Of a stretch of DNA of 17,807 nt, positions 7,445 through 14,249 are shown one piece after another. The stretch comes from Clostridiales bacterium (GTDB lineage Bacteria; Bacillota; Clostridia; Lachnospirales; WRAX01). Each line of letters begins with the position of its first letter. The stretch's first letter is position 1. The notes under the pieces were generated by a model. That model had not been told where the DNA came from and ran no database searches. It was given only the letters and a program-made list of their open reading frames with translations. Location of the stretch: positions 1-17,807 of the forward strand of contig JAITMW010000019.1 in the NCBI GenBank assembly GCA_031277155.1, read 5' to 3'. A program made the translations under genes and the position numbers.

Positions 7445-8131
7445 TTATTCCAACTGCCTTGGATTGCGCCTTGCAAGAAGCCAGCTTACATATACTACCA
7501 ATATGCCGATTGCTACTGCCAGTTGCGGCGCAAATGGGAAGCGAATGAAGCTGAATAATGATTCCAACAGTTTATCTTCAAAAATCATATTGGCGGCGAT
7601 ATAGCCCAGATAGCCCGCGGCCAGCGCAAACAGCACGGCATGACGATTTATCAGATTGATTATATATTCGCTGGCGATAAGCAAAATCGGGACGGAGATG
7701 GCGAAGCCCAAAAATGCCACGGAAAGCCCGTGGGACGTCACATTGCCGCCCTCGTCGGCCACAATTGAAATGACGGCGATGACATTATCCAGCGACATGG
7801 AGATATCGGCGGCGATGATGATAAAAATTACCTTATAGTATTTGTCGTCGCTGTTAATATTCCTATGGACGCCGGTGTCGCGCAGCATCTGAATTATCAC
7901 ATAAATCAGCATGGCGCCGCCGATGAGGCGGATGTGCAGCCATGTTATGGTGAAAAGCCAGCCCACCATAAAAGTGAAAACCAGCTTGAGAGCAAGAGAG
8001 AGCCAAATGCCGACCATACGCGCGGTGTTGGCTTTTTTTGGCGTTAGGCCCCGGGCGGCCAGGGCGATGACGCTGATATTGTCAAATGATACAATCAGAT
8101 TTATTAAAACCACCTGTAACAGAGTTGACAT
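7445..8131 (-). CDS. TerC-family integral membrane protein
   Basis: A 228-residue, seven-helix-like membrane protein of the TerC family. The two diagnostic acidic motifs lie in membrane segments: SFDNISVIALAARGL at about 15-29 and SLDNVIAVISI at about 113-123, with an Asp-Asn pair in each half. Members are implicated in metal ion export, notably manganese, often serving metalloenzymes at the membrane; the substrate here is inferred. The start is the ATG whose complement is at 8129-8131, with AAGGAG upstream on the minus strand; an upstream in-frame extension would run through the glycine riboswitch and is rejected. No manganese (yybP-ykoY) riboswitch was seen ahead of it. Confidence 0.9.
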   Translation of the reverse strand: MSTLLQVVLINLIVSFDNISVIALAARGLTPKKANTARMVGIWLSLALKLVFTFMVGWLFTITWLHIRLIGGAMLIYVIIQMLRDTGVHRNINSDDKYYKVIFIIIAADISMSLDNVIAVISIVADEGGNVTSHGLSVAFLGFAISVPILLIASEYIINLINRHAVLFALAAGYLGYIAANMIFEDKLLESLFSFIRFPFAPQLAVAIGILVVYVSWLLARRNPRQLE

Positions 8132-8149
8132 GGGCAAACTCCTTGTTAT

Positions 8150-8171
8150 GCATACTTGTACAATTGTATGC
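8150..8171. promoter_or_regulatory. Dyad upstream of the TerC gene, possible operator
   Basis: GCATAC at 8150-8155 and GTATGC at 8166-8171 form an inverted repeat around a 10-bp spacer, itself containing the palindrome TTGTACAA. It lies 19 bp upstream of the TerC start codon and about 20 bp upstream of the -35 box of the divergent grd promoter. This is a plausible repressor or activator site for the minus-strand gene, for which only weak promoter hexamers can be found (TTGTGC, 17 bp, TATCAA). No regulator gene is adjacent. Confidence 0.35.
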
Positions 8172-8191
8172 CCGCTTTTGATAAATATTTC

Positions 8192-8220
8192 TTGCATGTC
8201 GCACAAAATTGTGATATAAT
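8192..8220 (+). promoter_or_regulatory. Promoter of the glycine reductase operon
   Basis: TTGCAT at 8192-8197 and TATAAT at 8215-8220 are separated by 17 bp. TG at 8212-8213 gives an extended -10 (TGATATAAT). Transcription would begin near 8227, about 20 nt before the first glycine aptamer. Confidence 0.85.
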
Positions 8221-8247
8221 GGACGAAATCAATATTTTCGTATGAAT

Positions 8248-8441
8248 GTTGCGGGAGAGCCCGGACATAGCGGGCACCGAAGGAATAAGCGATGTTTTGG
8301 CCGAAATGCCGCGAAAATCTCAGGTAAACGAACCGTGACGCGACGAAACTCTGGAAAGTCCGGCTTGCCTTGCCTTTGCGGGCAAAAATGGCACCGAAGG
8401 GGCAACTTTTAAATGGGAATCTCTCAGGTTTGATGACAGAG
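8248..8441 (+). promoter_or_regulatory. Tandem glycine riboswitch
   Basis: Two glycine aptamers in series. Aptamer 1 (8248-8344) has P1 strands GTTGCG and CGCGAC and the conserved blocks GCGGGAGAGC, GGGCACCGAAGGAATAAGC and TCTCAGGTAAA. A short GAAA linker follows. Aptamer 2 (8349-8441) has P1 strands CTCTG (8349-8353) and CAGAG (8437-8441), TGGCACCGAAGGGGCAA and TCTCAGGTTTGATGACAGAG. Both cores match the gcvT/glycine riboswitch pattern. The right P1 strand of aptamer 2 is also the 5' arm of the downstream terminator, so ligand binding should favour read-through (ON switch). It controls the grd operon and not glycine cleavage genes. Confidence 0.95.
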
Positions 8442-8473
8442 CAAAGGCTAGTTCCTTTGTCCTGTCCTTTTTT
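8435..8473 (+). terminator. Riboswitch-controlled intrinsic terminator
   Basis: GACAGAGCAAAGG (8435-8447) pairs with CCTTTGTCCTGTC (8454-8466) across a 6-nt loop, with one internal 2x2 mismatch (one position can be a G-U pair). Six Ts follow at 8468-8473. The 5' arm reuses the right P1 strand of aptamer 2, so terminator and glycine-bound aptamer exclude each other. Confidence 0.9.
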
Positions 8474-8495
8474 AGTTGGACGAATGGGAGTGTTT

Positions 8496-8888
8496 GTGTT
8501 GGACAAGCTATTAACAAATAATCCCATGGCGGCGCGGCGCTTCGCGGACAGTCTTGAGGTGGATTTTCGGGATTTTGCCGCGGCGGATGTGCTGAAAGCC
8601 GCCAGGGATATGGTGCATCAGGGCCACAGACTGCGCACGCATCCCGTTACAAGCGGCGCGGCACCAAACGGCAGCCCTTTTGTGTCAATTGTGCTTTCGG
8701 GCGAGGCTTTTAGGACGGATTTTGATTCTGTGAGTATCATTGAGGGTGCGATGGCACTGTATGCCAAATTGGGCGCGCCACGGGAATTGCCCGAGGCTGT
8801 CGCAAAGGACTTTATGCTGATAGATTGTGAGATGCTGGCAAAAGATACACAAAATATATATGAGATTACAAGGAGGGAAGAGATTTGA
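8496..8888 (+). CDS. grdX: GrdX family protein, glycine reductase operon
   Basis: About 130 residues, first gene after the glycine riboswitch. The pattern LLTNNPMAARRF at the N-terminus and HRLRTHPVTSGAAPNGSPF in the middle match my memory of GrdX, a small protein encoded at the head of many clostridial glycine reductase operons; its biochemical role is unknown. The start is uncertain: GGGAG at 8486-8490 suits GTG 8496 or TTG 8499, while the in-frame ATG at 8484 has no good Shine-Dalgarno. The stop overlaps the grdE TTG. No membrane segment or signal peptide is visible. Confidence 0.8.
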   Translation: MLDKLLTNNPMAARRFADSLEVDFRDFAAADVLKAARDMVHQGHRLRTHPVTSGAAPNGSPFVSIVLSGEAFRTDFDSVSIIEGAMALYAKLGAPRELPEAVAKDFMLIDCEMLAKDTQNIYEITRREEI

Positions 8889-10165
8889 AATTGACTATTG
8901 GTAATATCAACATTACTGATGTTGTGCTGGGCGCAGAGAGCAAAGTCGAAGGCGGCACGCTTTTTGTGAACCCAAAGGAATTGGAGGCATTAGTGCTGGA
9001 GGACGGCAATATTGCTTCTGTGAGTTTTGATGTGGCAAAGCCGGGCGAATCCACCCGCATCACCCCCGTCAAAGATGTGATAGAGCCGCGCACAAAGGCG
9101 GATGGCCCCGGCGGTATGTTTCCGGGCGTTGTGGCCAAGGTTGATACTGTGGGCAGCGGCGTGACACATGTGCTAAAGGGCGCCGCTGTTGTCACTGTGG
9201 GCAAAATTGTGGGCTTCCAAGAGGGCATCATTGATATGAGCGGCCCCGGGGCGGATTATACGCCATTTTCTGGTACAATTAATCTTGTGATGGACTTTGT
9301 GCCGCGGGATGGCCTTTCTGCCCAAGAATATGAGAAATCCTTGCGGGTGGCGGGCCTTAAAGCCGCGAGCTTTCTGGGAGATTTGGCAAAAAATGTAAAG
9401 CCCGATGAAGTGATTGAATATGATTTTTTGTCTGCAACTGAAAGTATGAAAAAATATCCCGACCTGCCGCGGGTTGGATATGTGCAAATGCTGCAAAGCC
9501 AGGGCCTTCTGCATGATACCTATGTTTACGGCGTGGACATGAAGCAGAGCCTTACCACGATGATAAGCCCCACAGAGGTGTTTGACGGCGCCATCGTCAG
9601 CGGCAACTGTGTATCGGCCTGCGACAAAAACACTACGTATCATCACCAAAACAACCCCGTTGTGACGGACCTTTTCGCCCGGCATGGCGCCGAGCTTAAC
9701 TTTGCCGGCATGATTATCACCAATGAAAATGTATATCTGGCCGACAAAATCCGCTCAAGCGATTGGACGGCGAAATTGTGTGAAATGATGGGCTTTGACG
9801 GCGTGATAATTTCCCAGGAAGGATTTGGAAATCCCGACACCGACCTGATTATGAATTGCAAAAAAATTGAGGCAAAAGGCATACACACAGTTATCATTAC
9901 TGACGAATATGCCGGGCGCGACGGCACCAGCCAATCCCTTGCGGATGTTGACGCGGCGGCAAATGCCGTGGTTACGGGGGGCAACGCCAACGAGGTGGTC
10001 ACGCTGCCAAAGATGGACAAAATCATCGGCAGCCAGGACTATGTAGACGTGATTGCGGGCGGCTTTGAAAACAATATGAAATCCGACGGCAGCATTGTGG
10101 TTGAAATTCAGGCCATAATCGGCGCTACAAACGAGATGGGCTTTAACAAAATGTCCGCGCGATAA
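8885..10165 (+). CDS. grdE: Glycine reductase protein B, GrdE proprotein (pyruvoyl-forming)
   Basis: A 426-residue GrdE. In known systems the proprotein is cut between Asn and Cys, giving two subunits, the second carrying an N-terminal pyruvoyl group that binds glycine as a Schiff base. The cut site is visible as SGNCVSACDKNTTYHH, with Asn241-Cys242. Other family blocks: RITPVKDVIEPR, GFQEGIIDMSGPGADYTPF, GLLHDTYVYGVD, GFGNPDTDLI and DEYAGRDGTSQ. The start is TTG 8885 with AGGAGG at 8871-8876 and 8-nt spacing, overlapping the grdX stop. The 17 nt around it are almost identical to those at the grdB start. It is followed one base after its stop by dinB, an unrelated gene, rather than by a grd gene. 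Confidence 0.96.
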   Translation: MKLTIGNINITDVVLGAESKVEGGTLFVNPKELEALVLEDGNIASVSFDVAKPGESTRITPVKDVIEPRTKADGPGGMFPGVVAKVDTVGSGVTHVLKGAAVVTVGKIVGFQEGIIDMSGPGADYTPFSGTINLVMDFVPRDGLSAQEYEKSLRVAGLKAASFLGDLAKNVKPDEVIEYDFLSATESMKKYPDLPRVGYVQMLQSQGLLHDTYVYGVDMKQSLTTMISPTEVFDGAIVSGNCVSACDKNTTYHHQNNPVVTDLFARHGAELNFAGMIITNENVYLADKIRSSDWTAKLCEMMGFDGVIISQEGFGNPDTDLIMNCKKIEAKGIHTVIITDEYAGRDGTSQSLADVDAAANAVVTGGNANEVVTLPKMDKIIGSQDYVDVIAGGFENNMKSDGSIVVEIQAIIGATNEMGFNKMSAR

Positions 10166-10166
10166 A

Positions 10167-11390
10167 ATGGCTACGCGCAGTATCATTCATGTGGACATGG
10201 ACGCCTTTTATGCCGCTGTGGAGGTGCTTTTTGACCCTGCGCTGGCCGGAAAGCCCCTTATCATCGGTGCTCTGCCGAGCGAGCGCGGCGTGGTGGCCAC
10301 ATGCAGCTATGAAGCCCGCAAATTCGGCGTTCGCAGCGCGATGAATATCAAAGAGGCATACCGCCTTTGCCCCCACGGCATCTATATGCATCCCAATATG
10401 GACCGCTATATTGCGGCATCGCGGCAGATTCACGCAATTTGGGATGATTATACAGATTTATCAGAATATGTCTCGTTAGATGAGGGATACTTGGATGTAA
10501 CCCACAGCGCGCAGCTTTTTGGCGGGGCAATGCAGATTGGCCGCGACATCAAGGAGCGCACGCAAAAGGATGTGGGCCTGTCATGCTCTGTGGGCATTGG
10601 ATATTCGATGATGAGCGCAAAGATTGCCAGCGAGGAGGGCAAACCGGGCGGCATCTTTGAAATTGCGGATGCCCGGGCGCTTTTGCGGCTAATTGTCGAC
10701 AGGAATGTGCGGGTGATTTACGGCGTTGGCGTGAAGTCCGCGGCGACTTTGGCGGAAAACGGCGTGCGCACCGTGGCCGATGTGCTGGAAAATGCCGACA
10801 AGGTGCGAGAGCTGCTGGGCAAGCACGGGCATGACATTGTGCGGTTGGCGGAGGGCGTGGACGCAAGGCGCGTGGCGACGCCGCCAAAGTCGAAATCCCT
10901 TGGTAAAGAGCATACCTTCCAAAAGGATGTGACAAATTTTGGGTATCTGCGCGACGCGCTGCTGCTGATGGCCAAGCGTCTTAGCTTTAAAATCCGCATC
11001 GGCGGCCTGTCTGCCAGGACGGTGACGCTGAAGGCCACCTATGGCAATATGGTGCAGGTGACGCGCAGCAAAACGGGACCGCATGTCAGCACCACCCGCG
11101 AAATTTACGAGATTGCGGCGGCGTTGCTGGATAAAATTGAGCGGCGGCCCATACGCCTGATTGGGATTAGCCTGGGCGGCCTGACAAAAGAGCCGGTGCA
11201 GCAAATCAGCCTGTTTGACGAGGCGGAGGACGGCAGATTGCCGCCTTTGCAAGAGCTGCTGCTGGAATTGCAATATAAGTATGGTTTGGATAAAATTGCT
11301 ACTGCCGCGGAGCTTTTGGCACGGGAGAATTTGCGGGCTGATGGCGGCGGCGATGAAATTAGAGAAAACAATTTCAATAAGAGGATGTAG
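10167..11390 (+). CDS. dinB: DNA polymerase IV (Y family)
   Basis: A 407-residue translesion polymerase. Catalytic acidic residues lie in HVDMDAFYAAVE (Asp10, Asp12) and SLDEGYLDV (Asp105, Glu106). A helix-hairpin-helix region (IYGVGVKSAATLAENGVRTV, about 184-203) precedes the little-finger domain, and QQISLF (about 345-350) is a sliding-clamp binding motif. It bypasses damaged template bases with low fidelity. There is no Shine-Dalgarno, and the ATG lies one base after the grdE stop, so translation probably depends on coupling with grdE. It has no visible promoter of its own. Its position between grdE and grdB is unusual. All key residues are present and the gene appears intact. Confidence 0.96.
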   Translation: MATRSIIHVDMDAFYAAVEVLFDPALAGKPLIIGALPSERGVVATCSYEARKFGVRSAMNIKEAYRLCPHGIYMHPNMDRYIAASRQIHAIWDDYTDLSEYVSLDEGYLDVTHSAQLFGGAMQIGRDIKERTQKDVGLSCSVGIGYSMMSAKIASEEGKPGGIFEIADARALLRLIVDRNVRVIYGVGVKSAATLAENGVRTVADVLENADKVRELLGKHGHDIVRLAEGVDARRVATPPKSKSLGKEHTFQKDVTNFGYLRDALLLMAKRLSFKIRIGGLSARTVTLKATYGNMVQVTRSKTGPHVSTTREIYEIAAALLDKIERRPIRLIGISLGGLTKEPVQQISLFDEAEDGRLPPLQELLLELQYKYGLDKIATAAELLARENLRADGGGDEIRENNFNKRM

Positions 11391-11403
11391 CGGAGGTGAC
11401 GAA

Positions 11404-11589
11404 ATGCCCGGTAACCAAGAGCTAAGGCGGGAGCAAACAGAGCGGCTTTTTGATTTGCTGAAGCTGAAAAATGACAACAAAGACATAGAGATACGCGGCC
11501 TGGATGTTCTTATAACTCGGGCCAAAGCGTCCATGGTGCAGGAAGATGTGGCATGGGTGGAAAAGGCCCTTGCGGAGCTTTATAAATGA
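11404..11589 (+). CDS. Small hypothetical protein between dinB and grdB
   Basis: A 61-residue helical, charged protein (MPGNQELRREQTERLFDLLK at the start) with a strong GGAGGTGA 4 nt before the ATG. There are no cysteines, signal peptide or membrane segment. Its TGA overlaps an ATG at 11586 in the grdB frame, though grdB more likely starts at 11610. The good ribosome-binding site and absence of another gene here make it likely real. I do not recognise the family. Confidence 0.7.
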   Translation: MPGNQELRREQTERLFDLLKLKNDNKDIEIRGLDVLITRAKASMVQEDVAWVEKALAELYK

Positions 11590-11609
11590 ATTCAAAGGAG
11601 GAAAGAGAT

Positions 11610-12920
11610 TTGCTAAAGATTTTGCATTATATCAATCAGTTTTACGGCGGCATTGGCGGTGAAGAACACGCCGGGCACCTGCCGGAGATGCGCGAGGGGG
11701 CCCATGGCCCGGGCATGGCCTTTGCGGCGGCCTTTGGGGACGCGGCGACCATCACCCATACCATAGTTTGCGGCGATTCTTATTTCGGTGAAAATTTGGA
11801 GGCGGCCAAGCAGACCATACTTGACATGGTGCGTCAGGTTAAGCCCGATATGTTTATCGCCGGGCCTGCGTTTAATGCCGGGCGTTATGGCGTGGCCTGC
11901 GGCACCATTTGCGATGCCGTGAAGACGGAGCTTGGCATACCCGTGCTGACGGGTATGTATGTGGAAAACCCCGGTGCCGAGATGTTTGTGGACAAGATGC
12001 ATATCATTTCCACCCGGGACAGCGGGGCGGGTATGCGCGAAGCGGTGCCCAAGATGGCGAAACTGGCGCTGAAGCTGGCCCGGGGCGAAAAAATTGGCGC
12101 GTCCATTGAAGAGGGCTATATGCCGGGCTATATGCGCGTAAATTTCTTTGAGAAAGAGCGCGGCAGCAAACGCGCCGTGGACATGCTGCTGGCCAAAATG
12201 AAGGGCGAGCCCTTTGTGACGGAATTTCCCATGCCCGATTTTGACCGTGTGGAGCCACTGCCGCCGATTGCGGACATAACCAAGGCCAGGGTTGCGCTGG
12301 TGACATCCGGCGGTATTGTGCCAAAGGGCAATCCCGACAGGATTGAGGCTTCATCAGCGTCAAAATACGGCGAATATGACATTGCCGGTGTTGGTGACCT
12401 GACCGAGGCCACATATGAGACCGCCCATGGCGGATATGACCCCACATATGCCAATGTGGATGCTGACAGGGTTTTGCCTGTGGATGTGCTGCGGGAAATG
12501 GAGACGGCGGGGAAAATAGGCTCGCTGCATAATAAGTTTTACACCACAACGGGCAATGGCACGGCTGTGAAATCCTCTGCGGCCTTTGCGGTGGAATTTG
12601 CGGCCAAATTGAAAAATGACGGCGTGGACGCCGTGATTTTAACCTCCACCTGAGGCACCTGCACACGTTGCGGTGCAACGATGGTGAAAGAAGTGGAGCG
12701 GGCAGGCATACCTGTGGTGCATATTTGCACGGTGACGCCCATATCAATGACAGTGGGCGCAAACCGCATCGTGCCGGCCATTGCCATACCACATCCTCTG
12801 GGCAATCCCAAGGTTGGTATGGAAGAGGAAAGGCAAGTGCGCAGGAAAATTGTAGAAATGTCGCTGGAGGCGTTGACGACGCCTGTTGAGGGGCAGACTA
12901 TTTTTGAGGTGAAGTATTAA
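11610..12920 (+). CDS. grdB: Glycine reductase protein B, selenoprotein subunit GrdB
   Basis: Read through an in-frame TGA at 12651-12653 as selenocysteine, this is a 436-residue GrdB, the normal family length. The Sec is residue 348 in TSTUGTCTRCGATMVKE, the UxxCxxC motif of GrdB. With GrdE it activates glycine and passes the carboxymethyl group to the Sec of GrdA. The start is taken as TTG 11610 (MLKILHYINQFYGGIGGEE), with AGGAGG at 11596-11601 and 8-nt spacing, matching the family N-terminus; the in-frame ATG 11586 lies upstream of that site. Ordinary gene calling would split it at 12653 into two pieces. A hairpin right after the TGA could serve as SECIS. trxB follows after 2 bp. Confidence 0.96.
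12655..12676 (+). promoter_or_regulatory. SECIS-like hairpin after the grdB UGA
   Basis: Starting 2 nt after the TGA, GCACC (12655-12659) pairs with GGTGC (12672-12676), continued by GCA/TGC with one bulged T at 12660, closing a CACGT loop at 12664-12668. Bacterial SECIS elements sit in the coding region directly downstream of the UGA, so position and shape fit. The exact SelB contacts cannot be judged from sequence. Confidence 0.65.
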
Positions 12921-12922
12921 AA

Positions 12923-13858
12923 ATGGAAAATATCTATGATGTAATTATCCTTGGCGGCGGGCCGGGCGGGCTTTCGGCGGGTCTTTACGCAGGGCGCAGC
13001 CGCCTTAAGACCCTGCTGATTGAAAAGGCCTTTGACGGCGGCCAAATTGCCACAACCGCCGAAATTGAAAATTATCCCGGGCAGCTGGCGGAGGATTCCG
13101 GCCCGAGCCTGGTAGAGCGCATGTCGGCCCAAACGGTGAAATTTGGCATCGAAAAGGTGTATGAAACTGTCACGGAGGTGCAGCTTGAGGGCGGAATCAA
13201 AACCATCAAAACCTCTGAAAGCACGTATCAATCCAAGACCGTCATCATTGCCACGGGGGCAAACCCGCGGCCCATCGGCTGTCCCGGCGAAAAAGAACTT
13301 GTGGGCAAGGGGGTTAGCTATTGCGCCACATGTGACGGAGCCTTCTTCGAGGATTTGGAAGTATATGTCATTGGCGGAGGCGATACAGCCGTGGAAGAGG
13401 GCGTGTATCTTACGCGTTTTGCCCGCAAAGTGACCATTGTACACCGCCGTGACGAGCTTCGGGCCGCGAAATATCTGCAAGAACACGCCAAGGCCAATCC
13501 CAAGATAGATTTTATGTGGAACAGCGTGGTTGTGGACATAAAGGGCGATGAAATTATTGAGGGCATGACGGTGCAGGACACCAAAACGGGCGAGCGGCGC
13601 GAAATTCTGCCCGACGAAGAAGACGGCACATTCGGCATCTTCGTCTTTGTCGGTTTTGTGCCCAACTCAAGCCTGTATGAAGGCCAAATAACCATGCAAG
13701 ACGGCTATATTGTTACGGATGAGGATATGCGCACCAACATCGACGGCGTGTTTGCCGTGGGCGACATCCGCGTGAAGACCCTGCGCCAGGTGGTGACGGC
13801 GGCGGCGGATGGGGCCATTGCGGCGACTATGGCGGATAAGTATATCCTTGGGCATTGA
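12923..13858 (+). CDS. trxB: Thioredoxin reductase
   Basis: A 311-residue low-molecular-weight thioredoxin reductase. FAD-binding GGGPGGLSAGLYAGR is at residues 11-25, the redox-active CATC at 134-137, the NAD(P)-binding GGGDTAVEEG at 151-160, and a C-terminal FAD block GVFAVGDIR. HRRDELR at 174-180 is the kind of basic motif that recognises the 2'-phosphate of NADPH. It reduces the operon's thioredoxin, which in turn re-reduces GrdA. GAGGTGAA upstream serves as ribosome-binding site. The last 30 nt are repeated almost exactly 204 bp downstream (see the repeats). The active site uses cysteine, unlike its presumed partner TrxA. Confidence 0.96.
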   Translation: MENIYDVIILGGGPGGLSAGLYAGRSRLKTLLIEKAFDGGQIATTAEIENYPGQLAEDSGPSLVERMSAQTVKFGIEKVYETVTEVQLEGGIKTIKTSESTYQSKTVIIATGANPRPIGCPGEKELVGKGVSYCATCDGAFFEDLEVYVIGGGDTAVEEGVYLTRFARKVTIVHRRDELRAAKYLQEHAKANPKIDFMWNSVVVDIKGDEIIEGMTVQDTKTGERREILPDEEDGTFGIFVFVGFVPNSSLYEGQITMQDGYIVTDEDMRTNIDGVFAVGDIRVKTLRQVVTAAADGAIAATMADKYILGH

Positions 13859-13888
13859 TTACAGCGGAGGTGTTGTTATGGGAATGAC
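13829..13888 (+). repeat. Direct repeat, copy 1 (trxB tail, RBS, start of small ORF)
   Basis: A 60-bp segment containing the last 30 nt of trxB, the GGAGGTG ribosome-binding site and the first codons of the 49-aa ORF. It matches 14033-14092 at 59 of 60 positions (only A13861 versus G14065 differs), at a 204-bp offset. Confidence 0.95.
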
Positions 13889-14027
13889 AGAAAATCAATT
13901 CAAATTACAATTGAGACTGCTTATTCGGGACATTGAAGAAATCATTGCGGTATCAAAGAATAATCCGGAAGCCTTGGAAAAGCTGGAGAGGCTTTTGGAG
14001 GATTTGCAGGCCACCCTTGAATCCTAA
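13878..14027 (+). CDS. Small hypothetical protein, paralog 1
   Basis: A 49-residue helical protein starting MGMTENQFKLQLRLLIRDIE, with strong GGAGGTG 8 nt before the ATG. It is acidic and rich in Leu/Glu with amphipathic helix spacing; no cysteines or membrane segment. It resembles the next ORF across its length (shared MGMT-QF---RLLI--IEE and a C-terminal LxDLLQA-LE pattern), which argues that both are real genes. It sits between trxB and trxA in the grd operon. No function is known to me. Confidence 0.75.
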   Translation: MGMTENQFKLQLRLLIRDIEEIIAVSKNNPEALEKLERLLEDLQATLES

Positions 14028-14032
14028 GTTAA

Positions 14033-14092
14033 ATGGCGGATAAGTATATCCTTGGGCATTGATTGCAGCGGAGGTGTTGTTATGGGAATGAC
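14033..14092 (+). repeat. Direct repeat, copy 2
   Basis: Near-identical copy of 13829-13888. It includes a stranded copy of the trxB 3' end (reading MADKYILGH then stop) that is no longer attached to trxB, followed by the duplicated ribosome-binding site and ATG of the 48-aa ORF. Confidence 0.95.
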
Positions 14093-14228
14093 TGACGTGC
14101 AATTTAGGGCTTACATTAGGTTGCTGATTGACAAAATTGAAGAGGCGAAGGCAGAGCCTGACGGCATAGCGAAAGACATGAAGTTGCAAAAACTTCTTGA
14201 CTTGTTGCAGGCTGCCCTGGAAGATTGA
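14082..14228 (+). CDS. Small hypothetical protein, paralog 2
   Basis: A 48-residue protein starting MGMTDVQFRAYIRLLIDKIE and ending LLDLLQAALED, with GGAGGTG upstream, identical in position to that of paralog 1. It is too short for most gene finders. Beyond the shared first codons the DNA has diverged strongly from paralog 1, yet the protein pattern is kept, so both copies look functional. It is followed after 21 bp by trxA. Function unknown. Confidence 0.72.
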   Translation: MGMTDVQFRAYIRLLIDKIEEAKAEPDGIAKDMKLQKLLDLLQAALED

Positions 14229-14249
14229 TATTGGATAAGGAGGGAAAAT

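Noticed and set aside
8132..8230. Manganese (yybP-ykoY) riboswitch ahead of the TerC gene
   Set aside because: The leader is too short and lacks the conserved loops; only a small dyad is present.
8370..8495. N-terminal extension of grdX into the riboswitch
   Set aside because: This stretch forms aptamer 2 and the terminator; the starts after the terminator have a Shine-Dalgarno.
7445..8527. 360-codon version of the TerC-family protein
   Set aside because: The extra N-terminal region reads through the glycine riboswitch and divergent promoter; a proper start with AAGGAG exists at 8131.
10689..11534. Minus-strand 281-codon frame opposite dinB
   Set aside because: Shadow of dinB; low-complexity Arg/Pro/Gln composition with no family resemblance.
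11586..12653. grdB as a truncated gene or pseudogene
   Set aside because: The frame continues past the TGA with family sequence in the conserved UxxCxxC motif, so it is recoded.
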